The notes below the pieces were generated by a model. That model was not told the DNA's origin. It did not search any database and worked only from the letters and a program-made list of their open reading frames with translations. Shown in pieces: positions 15,096 to 25,001 of a DNA stretch of 64,000 bases. This stretch comes from Sinorhizobium numidicum. Its GTDB lineage: Bacteria > Pseudomonadota > Alphaproteobacteria > Rhizobiales > Rhizobiaceae. The stretch spans positions 558,001 to 622,000 of the forward strand of contig NZ_CP120369.1 in assembly GCF_029892045.1 (NCBI RefSeq), read 5' to 3'. The translations under genes were made by a program, and so were the position numbers. Every line of letters starts with the position of its first letter. Within the stretch, counting starts at the first letter, position 1.

Positions 15096-17201
15096 ATGGC
15101 AAACTACACGGTTTCTGTTCTCAACTGTAATAGCATTGACCGCGCTGATGTGGTCATTTCGGAGGGGGCGCTAAACATCAAATATGGACCAAATGGACTT
15201 GGGAAAAGCACTATCGCGAAAGCTATCGTCAGTCATATTCGTGCTGATGGCTCGCTCCGGGAGCTAATCCCCTTCAAGAACCGCGGCAAAGCCGATGCCC
15301 CTGCCCCGGAGGTTCGGGGCGTAGATCAACTCCAGAAAGTCGTCGTTTTTGACGATAATTATGTGCAGCAGTTCGTCTTCCAGAAAGACGAGGTTGTAAA
15401 AAACAGTTTCGAGATTTTCATCAGAACACCGGAATATCTGGCGGAGATGGCGGAGATCGATACGCTGCTCTCGGGTGTCCGGAAAGCGTTTTCCGACAAT
15501 GCTGAGATCGGGCAGGTCATCACCGACCTGAAAGAGCTACGGGAGGCATTCGGCAAATCCAAGACAGGCGCCATTCCCAAGACGAGTAAGATCCACAAGG
15601 CATTCGGATCGGGCAACAAACTGGAAAACGTTCCCGAGGCCCTGCAGCCCTTTTCAACGTTCATTAAGAGCGCGGAACCCGCCAAATGGATCGCGTGGCA
15701 GGTGAAAGGCAACGAATTCCTGCAGTTGGGAGACAACTGCCCCTACTGTTCAACGGCGCTCACTGGCACAGGACAGAAGGACACAGCCTTGGCTGTCGAA
15801 AAGGAATATGACGCTAACACGGCTGGGCACATCAACACCCTTCGGGGGATCATCGACAGGCTGGGGAAGTATTTCAGCGAGAAATGCCGGGAGAACCTGG
15901 AAAAGGTGACGAAGGCAAAGGTTGATCTGCAGGCTGAGGAGCAAAGCTTCCTGACAGGCCTCAAGGCGGACATTGACGCATTGATCAACAAGCTGGAGGG
16001 GTTGCGAACTATGTCCTTCTTCTCGCTACGCGATTTCGAAGAAGTAGGCGACCAGCTGACGCCGTTGAAGATCGACCTCATCTTGATTGACAAACTGGAC
16101 TCCGCGGAGACGCGCAAGACCGTCGACCCGATTAATCAGCAGCTCGATGACTTGATTGGAAAGGTTGGCAGCCTCAAAGGCAAAATCAAGCGGCACAAGG
16201 CGAAGATAAAAAAAACGATCGAGGAAAACCAGGCCAGCATCAACGGTTTCCTGAGGTCCGCAGGCTACAAGTACGCCGTGGAGATCGTGGCTGAACCGGA
16301 ATCCTACAAAATGAAGCTGGTCCACAGGGATCAGGTGGATCACATCGAGACGGCCTCACTTCATCTTAGCTACGGCGAGAAGAACGCGTTTGCGCTGGTG
16401 TTGTTTATGTATCAGGTTCTCAGTGAAAAACCGGACTTGGTCGTCTTGGATGACCCGATCTCATCCTTCGACAAGAACAAGAAATTTGCAATTCTCCATG
16501 AGCTATTCCGGGGCAAGGCCAGTCTGCGCGGCAGAACAACGCTCATGCTCACCCACGATATCGAGCCCGCGATAGACGTCATAAAAAGCAACAATGCCGT
16601 GTTCCAAGGCGCCGCACCATCCGCTTGCTTCTTATCTTCACGGGCTGGGGTAGTGACGGAGGTCCCAATCGAGCGGAACGACATCCAGACCTTCGCTAGA
16701 ATCTGCAAAGACAATATCGGGGCTCTTAGCGACACCATCATAAAGGCAATCTACCTGCGGCGACACTTCGAGCTGCAGGATGACGCCGGCCTAGAATACA
16801 ACCTGCTTGCTAGCCTGTTCAAGGGACGGGACACACCGACGATTAAGTCGGGTTCTTCCAGCCGGGAGATGACGGCCGCCGAAAAGACGCGGGCGGAGAC
16901 ATCAATCCCTGAAAACCATATCCCCGGCTTTGACTACGTTGCCCTTGTGGCACAGGTAAAGGACGTGGAGGGCATCAAGGCCAGATTTCATGCCACGAAC
17001 GTGGGTTATGAAAAGATCCAGTTATTCCGGATCATCAACGATGAGCACGACGATAGCGTCATCCGCAAGTTCATAAACGAGTCCTACCACATCGAGAATG
17101 AATACGTGATGCAGCTCAATCCGCATAGATTCGAGAGTGTTCCAGAGTACGTTATCGAGGAGTGTGCCGCGCTGCTCTCGCCTGCTCCCGCCGCCGTGTA
17201 A
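15096..17201 (+). CDS. SMC/RecF-like AAA ATPase with CxxC hook, RloC/AAA_13-like
   Basis: A 701-residue ABC-class ATPase. Walker A is YGPNGLGKST (about residue 35). A long coiled-coil region is interrupted by CPYCST (about residue 225), which looks like a zinc hook. The C-terminal half has the ABC signature-like LSYGEKNAFALVL and Walker B LVVLDDPISSFDKNK with a following LTHDIEP His switch. A helical C-terminus contains FINESYHIENEYVMQLNP. GGGGGGAGG precedes ATG 15096. The layout resembles AAA_13/RloC/PrrC-type defence ATPases. I do not see a certain anticodon-nuclease triad. It is probably in one unit with the next gene. Confidence 0.8.
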   Translation: MANYTVSVLNCNSIDRADVVISEGALNIKYGPNGLGKSTIAKAIVSHIRADGSLRELIPFKNRGKADAPAPEVRGVDQLQKVVVFDDNYVQQFVFQKDEVVKNSFEIFIRTPEYLAEMAEIDTLLSGVRKAFSDNAEIGQVITDLKELREAFGKSKTGAIPKTSKIHKAFGSGNKLENVPEALQPFSTFIKSAEPAKWIAWQVKGNEFLQLGDNCPYCSTALTGTGQKDTALAVEKEYDANTAGHINTLRGIIDRLGKYFSEKCRENLEKVTKAKVDLQAEEQSFLTGLKADIDALINKLEGLRTMSFFSLRDFEEVGDQLTPLKIDLILIDKLDSAETRKTVDPINQQLDDLIGKVGSLKGKIKRHKAKIKKTIEENQASINGFLRSAGYKYAVEIVAEPESYKMKLVHRDQVDHIETASLHLSYGEKNAFALVLFMYQVLSEKPDLVVLDDPISSFDKNKKFAILHELFRGKASLRGRTTLMLTHDIEPAIDVIKSNNAVFQGAAPSACFLSSRAGVVTEVPIERNDIQTFARICKDNIGALSDTIIKAIYLRRHFELQDDAGLEYNLLASLFKGRDTPTIKSGSSSREMTAAEKTRAETSIPENHIPGFDYVALVAQVKDVEGIKARFHATNVGYEKIQLFRIINDEHDDSVIRKFINESYHIENEYVMQLNPHRFESVPEYVIEECAALLSPAPAAV

Positions 17202-17256
17202 GCATTCATGCCGCAGAAGTCCTGATTTCTTATGACATTGGCAGCGGGAGACTAAC

Positions 17257-19485
17257 GTGGCCGAAACGTACGATTTTCACACGCTGTCGCATCTCGACTT
17301 CGAAGAACTCGTGCGAGATCTTCTGCAGGCGGAGTGGAAGGTGAGTCTCGAAAGCTTCGGGCCAGGGCGCGACCAGGGCATCGACATTCGCTACCTCGAC
17401 GGCCCGCAGAAGGTTATCATCCAAGCCAAGCATCTGCTGGGTAGCGGCTATCGCGGACTTCTCCGGGCTGTCTCCGCCGAGAAGGCAAAGGCAATCAAGC
17501 TTGCGCCTACACGTTATATTCTCGCTACATCGGTTTCTTTGACGCACTCACGCAAGGATGAAATTGTTGCGGCGATGGAAGGCATGCCGCTGGCTCCCAA
17601 CGATGTATTGGGCCAGGAAGACCTGAACAATTTGATCCGGCAGCACCCGCAGATCGAGCGGCAGCACTTTAAGCTATGGCTGAGCAGCACGACAGTGCTC
17701 GATCGAATCCTGCACAGCGGCGTCTATAACCGTACGGCCGCTGAGATGGACATTATTCGGGAGATGGTGCCGCGATTCGTCCAAAATCGCAGCGTGGTGG
17801 ATGCGGAGCGGAAGCTCGCAGAAACGGGCGCACTTATCATCGCGGGACCGCCCGGCGTCGGTAAGACGACGCTCGCCAGAATATTGGTATGGCTGCATGC
17901 CGAGCAGGAATGGAATATCTTCGTCGTGGACACGCTCGAGGAAGCGTTCAAAGTCGCCGAGGCAGGCGAAAAGCGGCTCATTTTCCTCGACGATTTTCTC
18001 GGACAGGTCCGTTTGTCAGCTGATCACGTCCGTGGCGTCGATGCACGCTTACCACCGCTGATCAGTCGCGTTGCGGCGCATGAAAACCTCCGCTTCATCC
18101 TGACAACTCGTGACTATATCCTGGCACAGGCGCGCGGCCTTTCTGCGCGTCTCGCGCCAGGACAGATCAACGCACGGGAGTATGTTCTGAACGTAGGACA
18201 CTATACGCGTGCTGTGAGGGCACGGATCCTCTACAATCATCTCTATTTTTCCGCGCTCACGGCCATGCAGCGTGACGACGTCCTCAAAGATGATTTCTTC
18301 CTCAAGATCATTGATCACAAAAACTTCAACCCGCGGATTATCCAAGAGGTCACAAAACAGGAATACTTAGCACTCACGGAACGCCCAATCCGTGAGACGA
18401 TCACGACGGTCCTCGCCAACCCAGAAATACTCTGGGAGTTCCCCTATCGTCAGCACATTAGCGCTGAAGGGCGCATGATGATGTTGGCGCTTTTTCTGAA
18501 TGCCAGATCAACCAAGCCCGAGGGATTGAAGGCAAGCTATGTTCGGGTCGCGCGAGCGTTGGGTGTCGAGCTGCGTCCTGCCGAAATCGAGCCAAGTTTC
18601 CGATCGACATTCCGGGCATTGGAGGGATCCGTACTCGCCCTTATGCACGGGCTGGTAATGTTCGCAAACCCGGCCCTTAGAGATTTCGTTCAATCAGTCG
18701 TGGTCTCGGACAAACTGGTGCCCTGCCTGCTCCCGGAGATGGAAACCCCCTCGGAACTTCGCGAGCTCTTCGAGGTATTCACAGCGCAGCAGCCCAGCCG
18801 TGCGGACAAGTACCAGCTTGCGGAAGTCTGGACTGCAGCCCTAGACCGAATGCAGATGGGCGGTTTTTCTGATCGGTACGATTATATCGAACTGGCGTCC
18901 GATCTGTGCGCCGAGCTCGAGTATGAACCGCTGCAGGAGCGCCTTGGGCAGGCTTTGGAAGATTTTGAAACCCTGGCAATGGACGGGGACGAAGTCACTA
19001 AAGCATGCTCATTGCTTGAAAAGAGCTTCACATGCACCCTGCCTTGGGAACTAGAGCATCGATTTCGTAGCGTTACCACCAGAGCAGCGGCGCAACTCCT
19101 CATCGATTATGCAGACGAATTGAGCTTCGAAGACGTTCAGAGCCTGGACGACACACTTCACTCATACGGCAACGATGAGAAGCTAGCAATGGCGGCGAGC
19201 CATGCGGCTATAGGAAGCCTCGCCCGAAATATAGACCATGAAATTCGTGATATTGAGACTGTCGAAGAGCTTGATGAATATGAGGAAACGCTCATTAACT
19301 TCATGCAGAAGCGTCGTTTCCCAACAACAAGCGTGGCCTTCGATATCCAATATCGGCGCGAGCGCCTGATGGAAGAAGGGCGTACGAGTAGAAGAGAATC
19401 ATACCGCGGCGTTACCCCTGACCCCGAGAGAGGCGCATCCGACGGTGACATCATATCCATATTCCGAGCACTAAGCAGGGATTGA
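17257..19485 (+). CDS. Mrr-like nuclease fused to a STAND-type NTPase
   Basis: A 742-residue protein starting with GTG after GGGAGA. Residues 1-130 form a Mrr/restriction-endonuclease-like domain: FEELVRDLLQAEWKV, then GRDQGIDIRYLDG with the catalytic Asp and VIIQAKH as the QxK half of the PD-(D/E)xK motif. An NTPase follows with Walker A AGPPGVGKTTLA (about residue 195) and Walker B RLIFLDDF, fitting novel STAND (nSTAND3-like) or AAA ATPases. The rest (about 350-742) is helical and could sense a target. Nuclease-STAND fusions act in anti-phage defence by degrading DNA once triggered. It lies 56 bases after the hook ATPase. Confidence 0.82.
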   Translation: MAETYDFHTLSHLDFEELVRDLLQAEWKVSLESFGPGRDQGIDIRYLDGPQKVIIQAKHLLGSGYRGLLRAVSAEKAKAIKLAPTRYILATSVSLTHSRKDEIVAAMEGMPLAPNDVLGQEDLNNLIRQHPQIERQHFKLWLSSTTVLDRILHSGVYNRTAAEMDIIREMVPRFVQNRSVVDAERKLAETGALIIAGPPGVGKTTLARILVWLHAEQEWNIFVVDTLEEAFKVAEAGEKRLIFLDDFLGQVRLSADHVRGVDARLPPLISRVAAHENLRFILTTRDYILAQARGLSARLAPGQINAREYVLNVGHYTRAVRARILYNHLYFSALTAMQRDDVLKDDFFLKIIDHKNFNPRIIQEVTKQEYLALTERPIRETITTVLANPEILWEFPYRQHISAEGRMMMLALFLNARSTKPEGLKASYVRVARALGVELRPAEIEPSFRSTFRALEGSVLALMHGLVMFANPALRDFVQSVVVSDKLVPCLLPEMETPSELRELFEVFTAQQPSRADKYQLAEVWTAALDRMQMGGFSDRYDYIELASDLCAELEYEPLQERLGQALEDFETLAMDGDEVTKACSLLEKSFTCTLPWELEHRFRSVTTRAAAQLLIDYADELSFEDVQSLDDTLHSYGNDEKLAMAASHAAIGSLARNIDHEIRDIETVEELDEYEETLINFMQKRRFPTTSVAFDIQYRRERLMEEGRTSRRESYRGVTPDPERGASDGDIISIFRALSRD

Positions 19486-20139
19486 CTGGTAAGGGGCAGA
19501 ACAAGCTGCCCTTCAGGTTTTCGATCTGGTTGCGCTGGCGCCGAGCTGCGCCTTTGCGCCGTCGAGCGCGATCCGAAAGCTGTCAGACTTCAGGCTGAAA
19601 AGAACCTGACCGGCCGATCTGTCTGTTGGGAATCGGGACCTACATTGCGTTTGGTCCTCCTCGCCGCTGAAGGATGTAGCCGCCCGCCACGCGAGGTTTG
19701 TCGCGTCCGAACAGCCTGGCCGTATCGCTTCGCAATTCGCCGGGCCTCATATCTTTCCTGTATCGCACTCACTCGATCCATATATTGGACGCTCATCGGG
19801 TGGGCGACTATTTTGAATGCACACGAGCCCAACGTCGCGGACTGGTCAGAGTCTTTGCCAAAGAAAAGGAGGCAGCCTCATGAGCCGAGAACTCTTCCGC
19901 ATCTCTCAAGCCAACCTGTTCCCCCACGTGAGCACGTGGCCACGGTTTGCGGCCGCCACGCAAGCACGCTGAACGCCTTCCTAGAGCGGTTTGGTAGCCG
20001 CGGCTGAGACAGCCCAATTTTCGAAGTGTGGGCCAGGTGACATCGGAAACTGGCCTGAGAGCCGGCCTTACAAGCCGCATACTGAGCCGAGGTGAGTCAT
20101 AGACTCTTTTCTTAAGTCATCCAAAGAAGTGAGACTTCC
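19486..20139. other. Intergenic stretch between the ATPase/nuclease pair and fumC
   Basis: No full gene is supported. A minus-strand frame (about 19590-19832) and a plus-strand frame (19645-20007) overlap each other and neither shows a known family. A very short plus-strand frame with a good ribosome binding site is listed separately. The fumC promoter should lie between 20010 and 20130, with no clear boxes. Confidence 0.4.
19880..19972 (+). CDS. Possible 30-residue leader or truncated gene
   Basis: A strong AAAAGGAGGCAGCC site is followed by ATG at 19880 and a 30-codon frame (MSRELFRISQANLFPHVSTW...) ending at 19972. The spacing is good and the first codons are typical, but there is no homology clue. 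It may be the start of a gene whose remainder was lost. Confidence 0.25.
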   Translation: MSRELFRISQANLFPHVSTWPRFAAATQAR

Positions 20140-21747
20140 ATGAACAGCATCAGCAACAAGCAGCACGTGGAAAACCTAACCGGCGGCGCAAGCTTTCGCA
20201 GCGAGGCCGACGGCCTGGGCTCGGTCAACGTTCCCGCCGACAAGCTCTGGGGCGCCCAGACTCAGCGTTCGCTCAAGCATTTCAGCATAGGCCACGACCT
20301 GATCCCGCGGGAAATGATCACGTCCTATTCGATCTTGAAGCTGGCCGCTGCCACCGCGAGCTACGAAGGCGGTCGCCTCGAGGTCCACGCCTATGAACTG
20401 ATCACGCGTGTTTGCGAGGAAATCCTGGAGGGAAAGCTCCATGATATGTTCCCGCTGCACGTCTGGATGACTGGCAGCGGCCCCCAGTTCAACATGAACG
20501 TCAACGAAGTCATCTCCAACCGCTGTTGCCAGCTTATGAACACCCCGCTCGGCAGCAAGACACCGGTCCATCCGAACGACCACGCCAACATGTCTCAATC
20601 ATCCAACGACAGCTTCCCGTCGGCGATGAACATTGCCGCCGCCGCGGGAGTCGCGATCCGTTTGCTCCCGGCCGTGACCGCGCTTCGGGACGCCATCGCT
20701 GGCAAGGCCGAAGAATGGGCCGACATCGTCAAGATCGGCCGGACTCACATGCAGGACGCGACACCGCTGACGCTCGGCCAGGAATGGTCGGGCTATGCAG
20801 GCATGCTGTCCGACGATCTCGAGCGGATCGAGAACGCCCTCAAGGGCGTCTATCGGCTGGCCCTCGGTGGCACCGCTGTCGGTACTGGAATCAATGCCGC
20901 CCCAGGATTTGCGGAAGCCGTTGTGGCCGAAATTGCCAGGCTCACCGATCTGCCTTTTGTCAGTGCGCCGAACAAGTTCACGGTCCAGGGCGCCCATGAC
21001 GCGCTGGTTCATCTCTCCGGCACACTGCGCACCCTTGCTGTCTCACTCTATAAGATCGGCAACGATATCCGGCTGTTGTCGTGCGGCCCGCGCGCCGGTT
21101 TTGCGGAACTGCTGATCCCGGAAAACGAGCCGGGCTCGTCGATCATGCCCGGAAAAGTCAATCCGACGCAGGTCGAGGCGCTGACGATGATCGCTGTGCA
21201 GGTCATGGCGAACGACGTCGGCTTCGGCTTCGGCGGAGCCGGCGGTTATCTTGAAATGAATGTCTATAAGCCTCTGATGATTGCCAACATCGCGCAGTCG
21301 ATCACCATTCTCGCAGACGGATGCACAAACTTCCGCGTCTTCCTGGTCGAGGGCACGCAACCCAACCGGAAGAAGATCGCGGAATATGTGGAGCGTTCGT
21401 TGATGCTGGTCACGGCGCTCACGCCGGTGATCGGCTATGATAAGGCTTCGAAAATCGCTCATCATGCTGCTGACCACGATCTGACACTGAAACAGCCCGC
21501 GCTTGAGCTCGGCTTCGTCGACGAGCAGACCTTCGATCACGTCGTCGATCCGGCCAAGATGGTGAAACCCTACGTCGCCTCCACCTGGCTGTGGGCGACC
21601 AGATCCCGCACTACCGTCCCAGGCTGGCGAGTTCCCCTGTCGCTTTGGTCGCGATCGGCGAACCCCCGCCGACGGACCTGCTCCCGCTGGTATGGCACCC
21701 TCGAACTGCCGCAGCCATCCACCACCAATCAGATTGAACATCAATAG
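20140..21747 (+). CDS. fumC: Fumarate hydratase class II with an abnormal C-terminal extension
   Basis: Catalyses fumarate + water to malate. The protein has the fumarase/aspartase superfamily hallmarks: [35 protein letters not shown] and the signature [13 protein letters not shown] with the catalytic Ser. Aspartase is the main alternative, since both share these signatures. The catalytic part ends normally near KPYVA (about residue 480). The frame then runs on for about 55 residues of low-complexity Arg/Ser/Trp sequence to 21747, giving 535 residues instead of about 470. The normal stop seems lost where foreign sequence joins. A good AAGTGAGAC site precedes the ATG. It sits directly before the malic enzyme gene, which consumes its product. 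Confidence 0.88.
   Translation: MNSISNKQHVENLTGGASFRSEADGLGSVNVPADKLWGAQTQRSLKHFSIGHDLIPREMITSYSILKLAAATASYEGGRLEVHAYELITRVCEEILEGKLHDMFPLHVWMTGSGPQFNMNVNEVISNRCCQLMNTPLGSKTPVHPNDHANMSQSSNDSFPSAMNIAAAAGVAIRLLPAVTALRDAIAGKAEEWADIVKIGRTHMQDATPLTLGQEWSGYAGMLSDDLERIENALKGVYRLALGGTAVGTGINAAPGFAEAVVAEIARLTDLPFVSAPNKFTVQGAHDALVHLSGTLRTLAVSLYKIGNDIRLLSCGPRAGFAELLIPENEPGSSIMPGKVNPTQVEALTMIAVQVMANDVGFGFGGAGGYLEMNVYKPLMIANIAQSITILADGCTNFRVFLVEGTQPNRKKIAEYVERSLMLVTALTPVIGYDKASKIAHHAADHDLTLKQPALELGFVDEQTFDHVVDPAKMVKPYVASTWLWATRSRTTVPGWRVPLSLWSRSANPRRRTCSRWYGTLELPQPSTTNQIEHQ
21582..21737 (+). pseudogene. Possible LysR-family C-terminal fragment fused behind fumC
   Basis: In the frame one base off fumC, positions 21582-21737 read [18 protein letters not shown] and then [24 protein letters not shown] before a stop. 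The LVWHPRT ending resembles the last strand of LysR-type effector domains (usually followed by DPAHRWLR). If so, a deletion joined the end of fumC to the tail of a regulator gene. The evidence is a short resemblance only. Confidence 0.35.
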
Positions 21748-21760
21748 GAAGGAAAGCCAC

Positions 21761-23386
21761 ATGTCCACTCACATCCCGACCGGCCATGCGCTGTTGCGTG
21801 ACTCTCGGCTGAACAAGGGCACTGCATTCACCGTCTCCGAACGCCGCGAATTTGCCCTCGAGGGCCTGCTGCCACCGGTGCCGCTTTCTCTCGAGTTGCA
21901 GGTGGCGCGTCTAAACAACGAACTCGCTGAGCTCGACAGCGACCTGCAACGCTACCTGCTGCTGTCCGACCTGCAGGTGCGCAACCAAACGCTGTTCTAT
22001 GCCCTGCTGATGTCGGATCCGGCCCGCTTCATGCCGATCGTGTACACGCCGACGGTCGGCGAAGCCTGCCAGAAATTCGACCAGATCTACCGCAATCCGC
22101 ACGGCATGTACCTGCCAATTAGCGCACGCGGGCGGCTGCGCGAACTGCTTGCCAACTGGCCGCAAAAGGACGTGCGGTTCATCGTCGTCACCGACGGCGA
22201 GCGCATCCTTGGCTTGGGCGACCTCGGGCTTGGCGGCATGGGCATTCCGGTTGGCAAGCTTGCCCTCTACACCGCCTGCGCTGGCGTGCCGCCGCAGTAT
22301 TGCCTGCCGGTGACCCTCGACGTCGGGACCAACAATCACCAACTCCTCGAAGACCCGCTTTATCTCGGCCTGCGCCAGGAGCGCGTGCGCGGCGAGGCAT
22401 ACACGGCCTTCATCGATGAGTTCGTCGAGGCCGTTCAGGCGCTCTACCCGAAGTGCTGCATCCAGTGGGAAGACTTCGCGAACTTCAACGCCGTGCCGAT
22501 CCTCGCCAATCACCGCGACAAGATCTGCACCTTCAACGACGACATCCAGGGCACGGCGGCGGTTGCATTGGCCGGCATCTACGGCGCATTGCGCATCTCC
22601 GGGCAGCGGCTTGCCGACCAGCGTTTCCTGTTTCTCGGCGGCGGGTCGGCGGCGACCGGCATTGCCGGACTGATCAGCCGGGCGATGACGCTCGAGGGCA
22701 CGAGCATGGCCGAGGCCCGCGCCCGCACTGCGCTGTTCGACGTCAACGGTCTGCTGGTGGCTTCGCGCACCGATCTTCAGGAATTCCAGAAGCCCTTTGC
22801 CCTCAAGCGTGCGCAAATCACAAGCTTCGTGGAGGCGGTGAAGACGCTCCGGCCGACGGCGATCATCGGCGTCAGCACCATCCCGAAACTGTTCAATCAG
22901 CAGGTGATCGAAGCCATGGCGGAAATCAACGACCGGCCGATCATCTTCCCGTATTCCAACCCGACCTCGCGGTCCGAATGCACAGCCGAGGAGGCCTATC
23001 AATGGTCGCAGGGCCGGGCGATCTTCGCCAGTGGCAGCCCGTTTTCCCCGCTCGAGGTGAATGGCAAGACCTTCGTGCCGGGCCAGGGCAACAACGTCTA
23101 CATCTTCCCACCCATGGGCATGGCTGTGTTTGCGACCGAGGCCGAGCGGATAACCGACGACATGTTCATCGTCGCCGCCAAAGCCGTCGCCGAACAGGTG
23201 ACGGAGGAAAACCTTGCTACCGGCCTGATTTATCCGCCGCAGAGAAAGATCCTCGCCACCTCGCTCCATGTCGCGACCCGCATCGCGGAGTGCATCTTTG
23301 ATAAGAGCCTGGCGGGGGTCGAACGTCCCAAGGACATTGCGGCACTCATTCAGGCGCGCCTCTACACCCCCAGTTATTCGGTCTGA
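21761..23386 (+). CDS. maeA: NAD-dependent malic enzyme
   Basis: A 541-residue malic enzyme of the SfcA/MaeA type (oxaloacetate-decarboxylating, malate to pyruvate + CO2 + NADH). Visible features: IVYTPTVGEACQKF near the N-terminus, the metal/catalytic segment WEDFANFNAVPIL and FNDDIQGTAAVALAGIYGAL, and the nucleotide-binding GGGSAATGIAGLI. Length matches the large bacterial/eukaryotic-like form rather than the MaeB-PTA fusion typical of rhizobial chromosomes. AGGAAGGAAAG precedes ATG 21761. A decayed second copy lies at 27640-28062. Confidence 0.93.
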   Translation: MSTHIPTGHALLRDSRLNKGTAFTVSERREFALEGLLPPVPLSLELQVARLNNELAELDSDLQRYLLLSDLQVRNQTLFYALLMSDPARFMPIVYTPTVGEACQKFDQIYRNPHGMYLPISARGRLRELLANWPQKDVRFIVVTDGERILGLGDLGLGGMGIPVGKLALYTACAGVPPQYCLPVTLDVGTNNHQLLEDPLYLGLRQERVRGEAYTAFIDEFVEAVQALYPKCCIQWEDFANFNAVPILANHRDKICTFNDDIQGTAAVALAGIYGALRISGQRLADQRFLFLGGGSAATGIAGLISRAMTLEGTSMAEARARTALFDVNGLLVASRTDLQEFQKPFALKRAQITSFVEAVKTLRPTAIIGVSTIPKLFNQQVIEAMAEINDRPIIFPYSNPTSRSECTAEEAYQWSQGRAIFASGSPFSPLEVNGKTFVPGQGNNVYIFPPMGMAVFATEAERITDDMFIVAAKAVAEQVTEENLATGLIYPPQRKILATSLHVATRIAECIFDKSLAGVERPKDIAALIQARLYTPSYSV

Positions 23387-23534
23387 GGCGGGATTGTGAT
23401 GACCGTCGAGGTCATGGGACGCGGGCGGGCATCGGCTGTCGAGCCGACGCTTTGCCTGGTTGCGTCTGCAATTTAAATCCACGGGCGTGCGATCGTTGGC
23501 CGCCTCCGTCACAGCATTTGCGAAAAGGTGACCC

Positions 23535-24874
23535 ATGAACGCCATATTGGCAGATCCCACGAACAAACTTGCTGGCGCAGACGCGATTCAAACGGAGCAA
23601 ACGAGAGCGCAGAAGCGTATCGTGATTATTGGAGGTGGTTTCGCGGGGATCGCCGCGGCGCGCGCTTCAGAGCGCGCCGATGCCGAGGTCGTGCTGATCG
23701 ACCGGCGCAATCACCACATCTTTCAGCCGCTGCTCTATCAAGCGGCCACCGCGGTGCTTGCACCCTCGGAAATCGCCGCGCCGATCCGGCCGCTCGCCGT
23801 CAAGCAGAGAAATCTGACCGTGATGCTCGCGGAAGTGACCGGAGTTGACCTGAGTTCGCGAACGATCGATGCCAGCTGCCCTGGCCTCGGCGCTCGCAAG
23901 GTCCCGTTCGACCATCTAAGTGTCGCTACCGGGATGCCCCCGAGCTATTTCGGCCATGACGAGTTTGCTCGGTATGCGCCAGCTCTCAAGAGCCTGAATG
24001 ATGCAGAGGCGATCCGAACAAAAATCCTTAGCGCCTTTGAACTCGCCGAGACTACCGATGATGCAAGCGAGCGCGCACGCCAGATGACCTTCGTCTTGGT
24101 CGGCGCCGGTCCTGGAGTTGGCGGCATCGATGGCGCGCATGGCTGCCGTTACGCTGCGTAATAATTTCCGCCGTATTGATCCGGCGGACAGCACCATCAT
24201 TCTACTTGAAGGCGGCAACCGGGTGCTTCCGACCTTCGCCGAGACCTTGTCGAGGAAGACAACCGCACGGCTCGAAAAGCTCGGCGTCAAGGTTATGACG
24301 GGAGTCAAGGTCGAAAAGGTCGATGAGCAAGGATGAGCAAGGCGTGGTCGCCGGCGGCAAACGGATCCCGAGCGCGACCGTCCTATGGACCGCCGGGGTA
24401 GCTGCATCGCCGATCGTGAAAATGTTCGGCGCAGACACCGATCGAGCCGGTCGCGTCATCGTTGGTCCGTGTCTGGATGTCCCGGGTGTGCCGGATGTCT
24501 TCTTCGTGGGAGATACGGCATCCGTCGTGCAGAACGGACGGCCGGAGCCTGGCGTCGCCCAGGCAGCGATCCAGCAAGGACGTTACGTGGGGCGGTTGAT
24601 CTGCGCCCGGCTTGAAGGGCGAGAGCCGAAGCGTCCGTTCCGATATTCCAACAAGGGCAATATGGCCGTCGTGGGCAGGAATTTTGCGATCCTCGAGGCC
24701 GGTCCTTTTCGCATGAGTGGATTCCTGACGTGGCTGATATGGGCATTCATTCACGTGGCCTCGCTTCCCCAGCTGCAGAATCGACTGCGGGTCGAATTCC
24801 AATGGCTCTGGTCCTACTTCACCGGTCAACGCAGTTCGCGCCTGATTTCCGAGCCGCCGAGGACAGTGGACTAG
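23535..24874 (+). pseudogene. ndh: Type II NADH dehydrogenase, broken by two frameshifts
   Basis: The gene would encode an NDH-2 flavoprotein that passes NADH electrons to quinone without proton pumping. Frame 1 (from ATG 23535) has the FAD motif IVIIGGGFAGIAAAR and NHHIFQPLLYQAATAVL. Near 24116 the second dinucleotide motif is damaged (GAGPGVGG for the family GAGPTGVELA) and the frame shifts. Frame 2 covers about 24118-24336 (SMARMAAVTLR...). A perfect 10-bp tandem duplication at 24322-24341 shifts the frame again. Frame 3 runs to 24874 with DVFFVGDTA and the C-terminal membrane-binding part. No single product can be made. Confidence 0.88.
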
Positions 24875-25001
24875 CACTGCCTGCTGCTGCCTCTCGAGAC
24901 GAGGCTCGGCATTGCAACAGGTAACCACAACTCAACGTGGAGCCACGTTAGGCAGGCTGCATCTCATTCAACAGTCTCAGCCTTAATCATTGGAGCCAAC
25001 A

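Noticed and set aside
19645..20007. 120-residue plus-strand frame in the gap before fumC
   Set aside because: It overlaps an equally weak opposite frame and has no start signal or family; not enough to call a gene.
21911..23566. 551-residue minus-strand frame opposite the malic enzyme
   Set aside because: It is long only because of GC-rich codons on the opposite strand; the plus-strand protein has all catalytic motifs.
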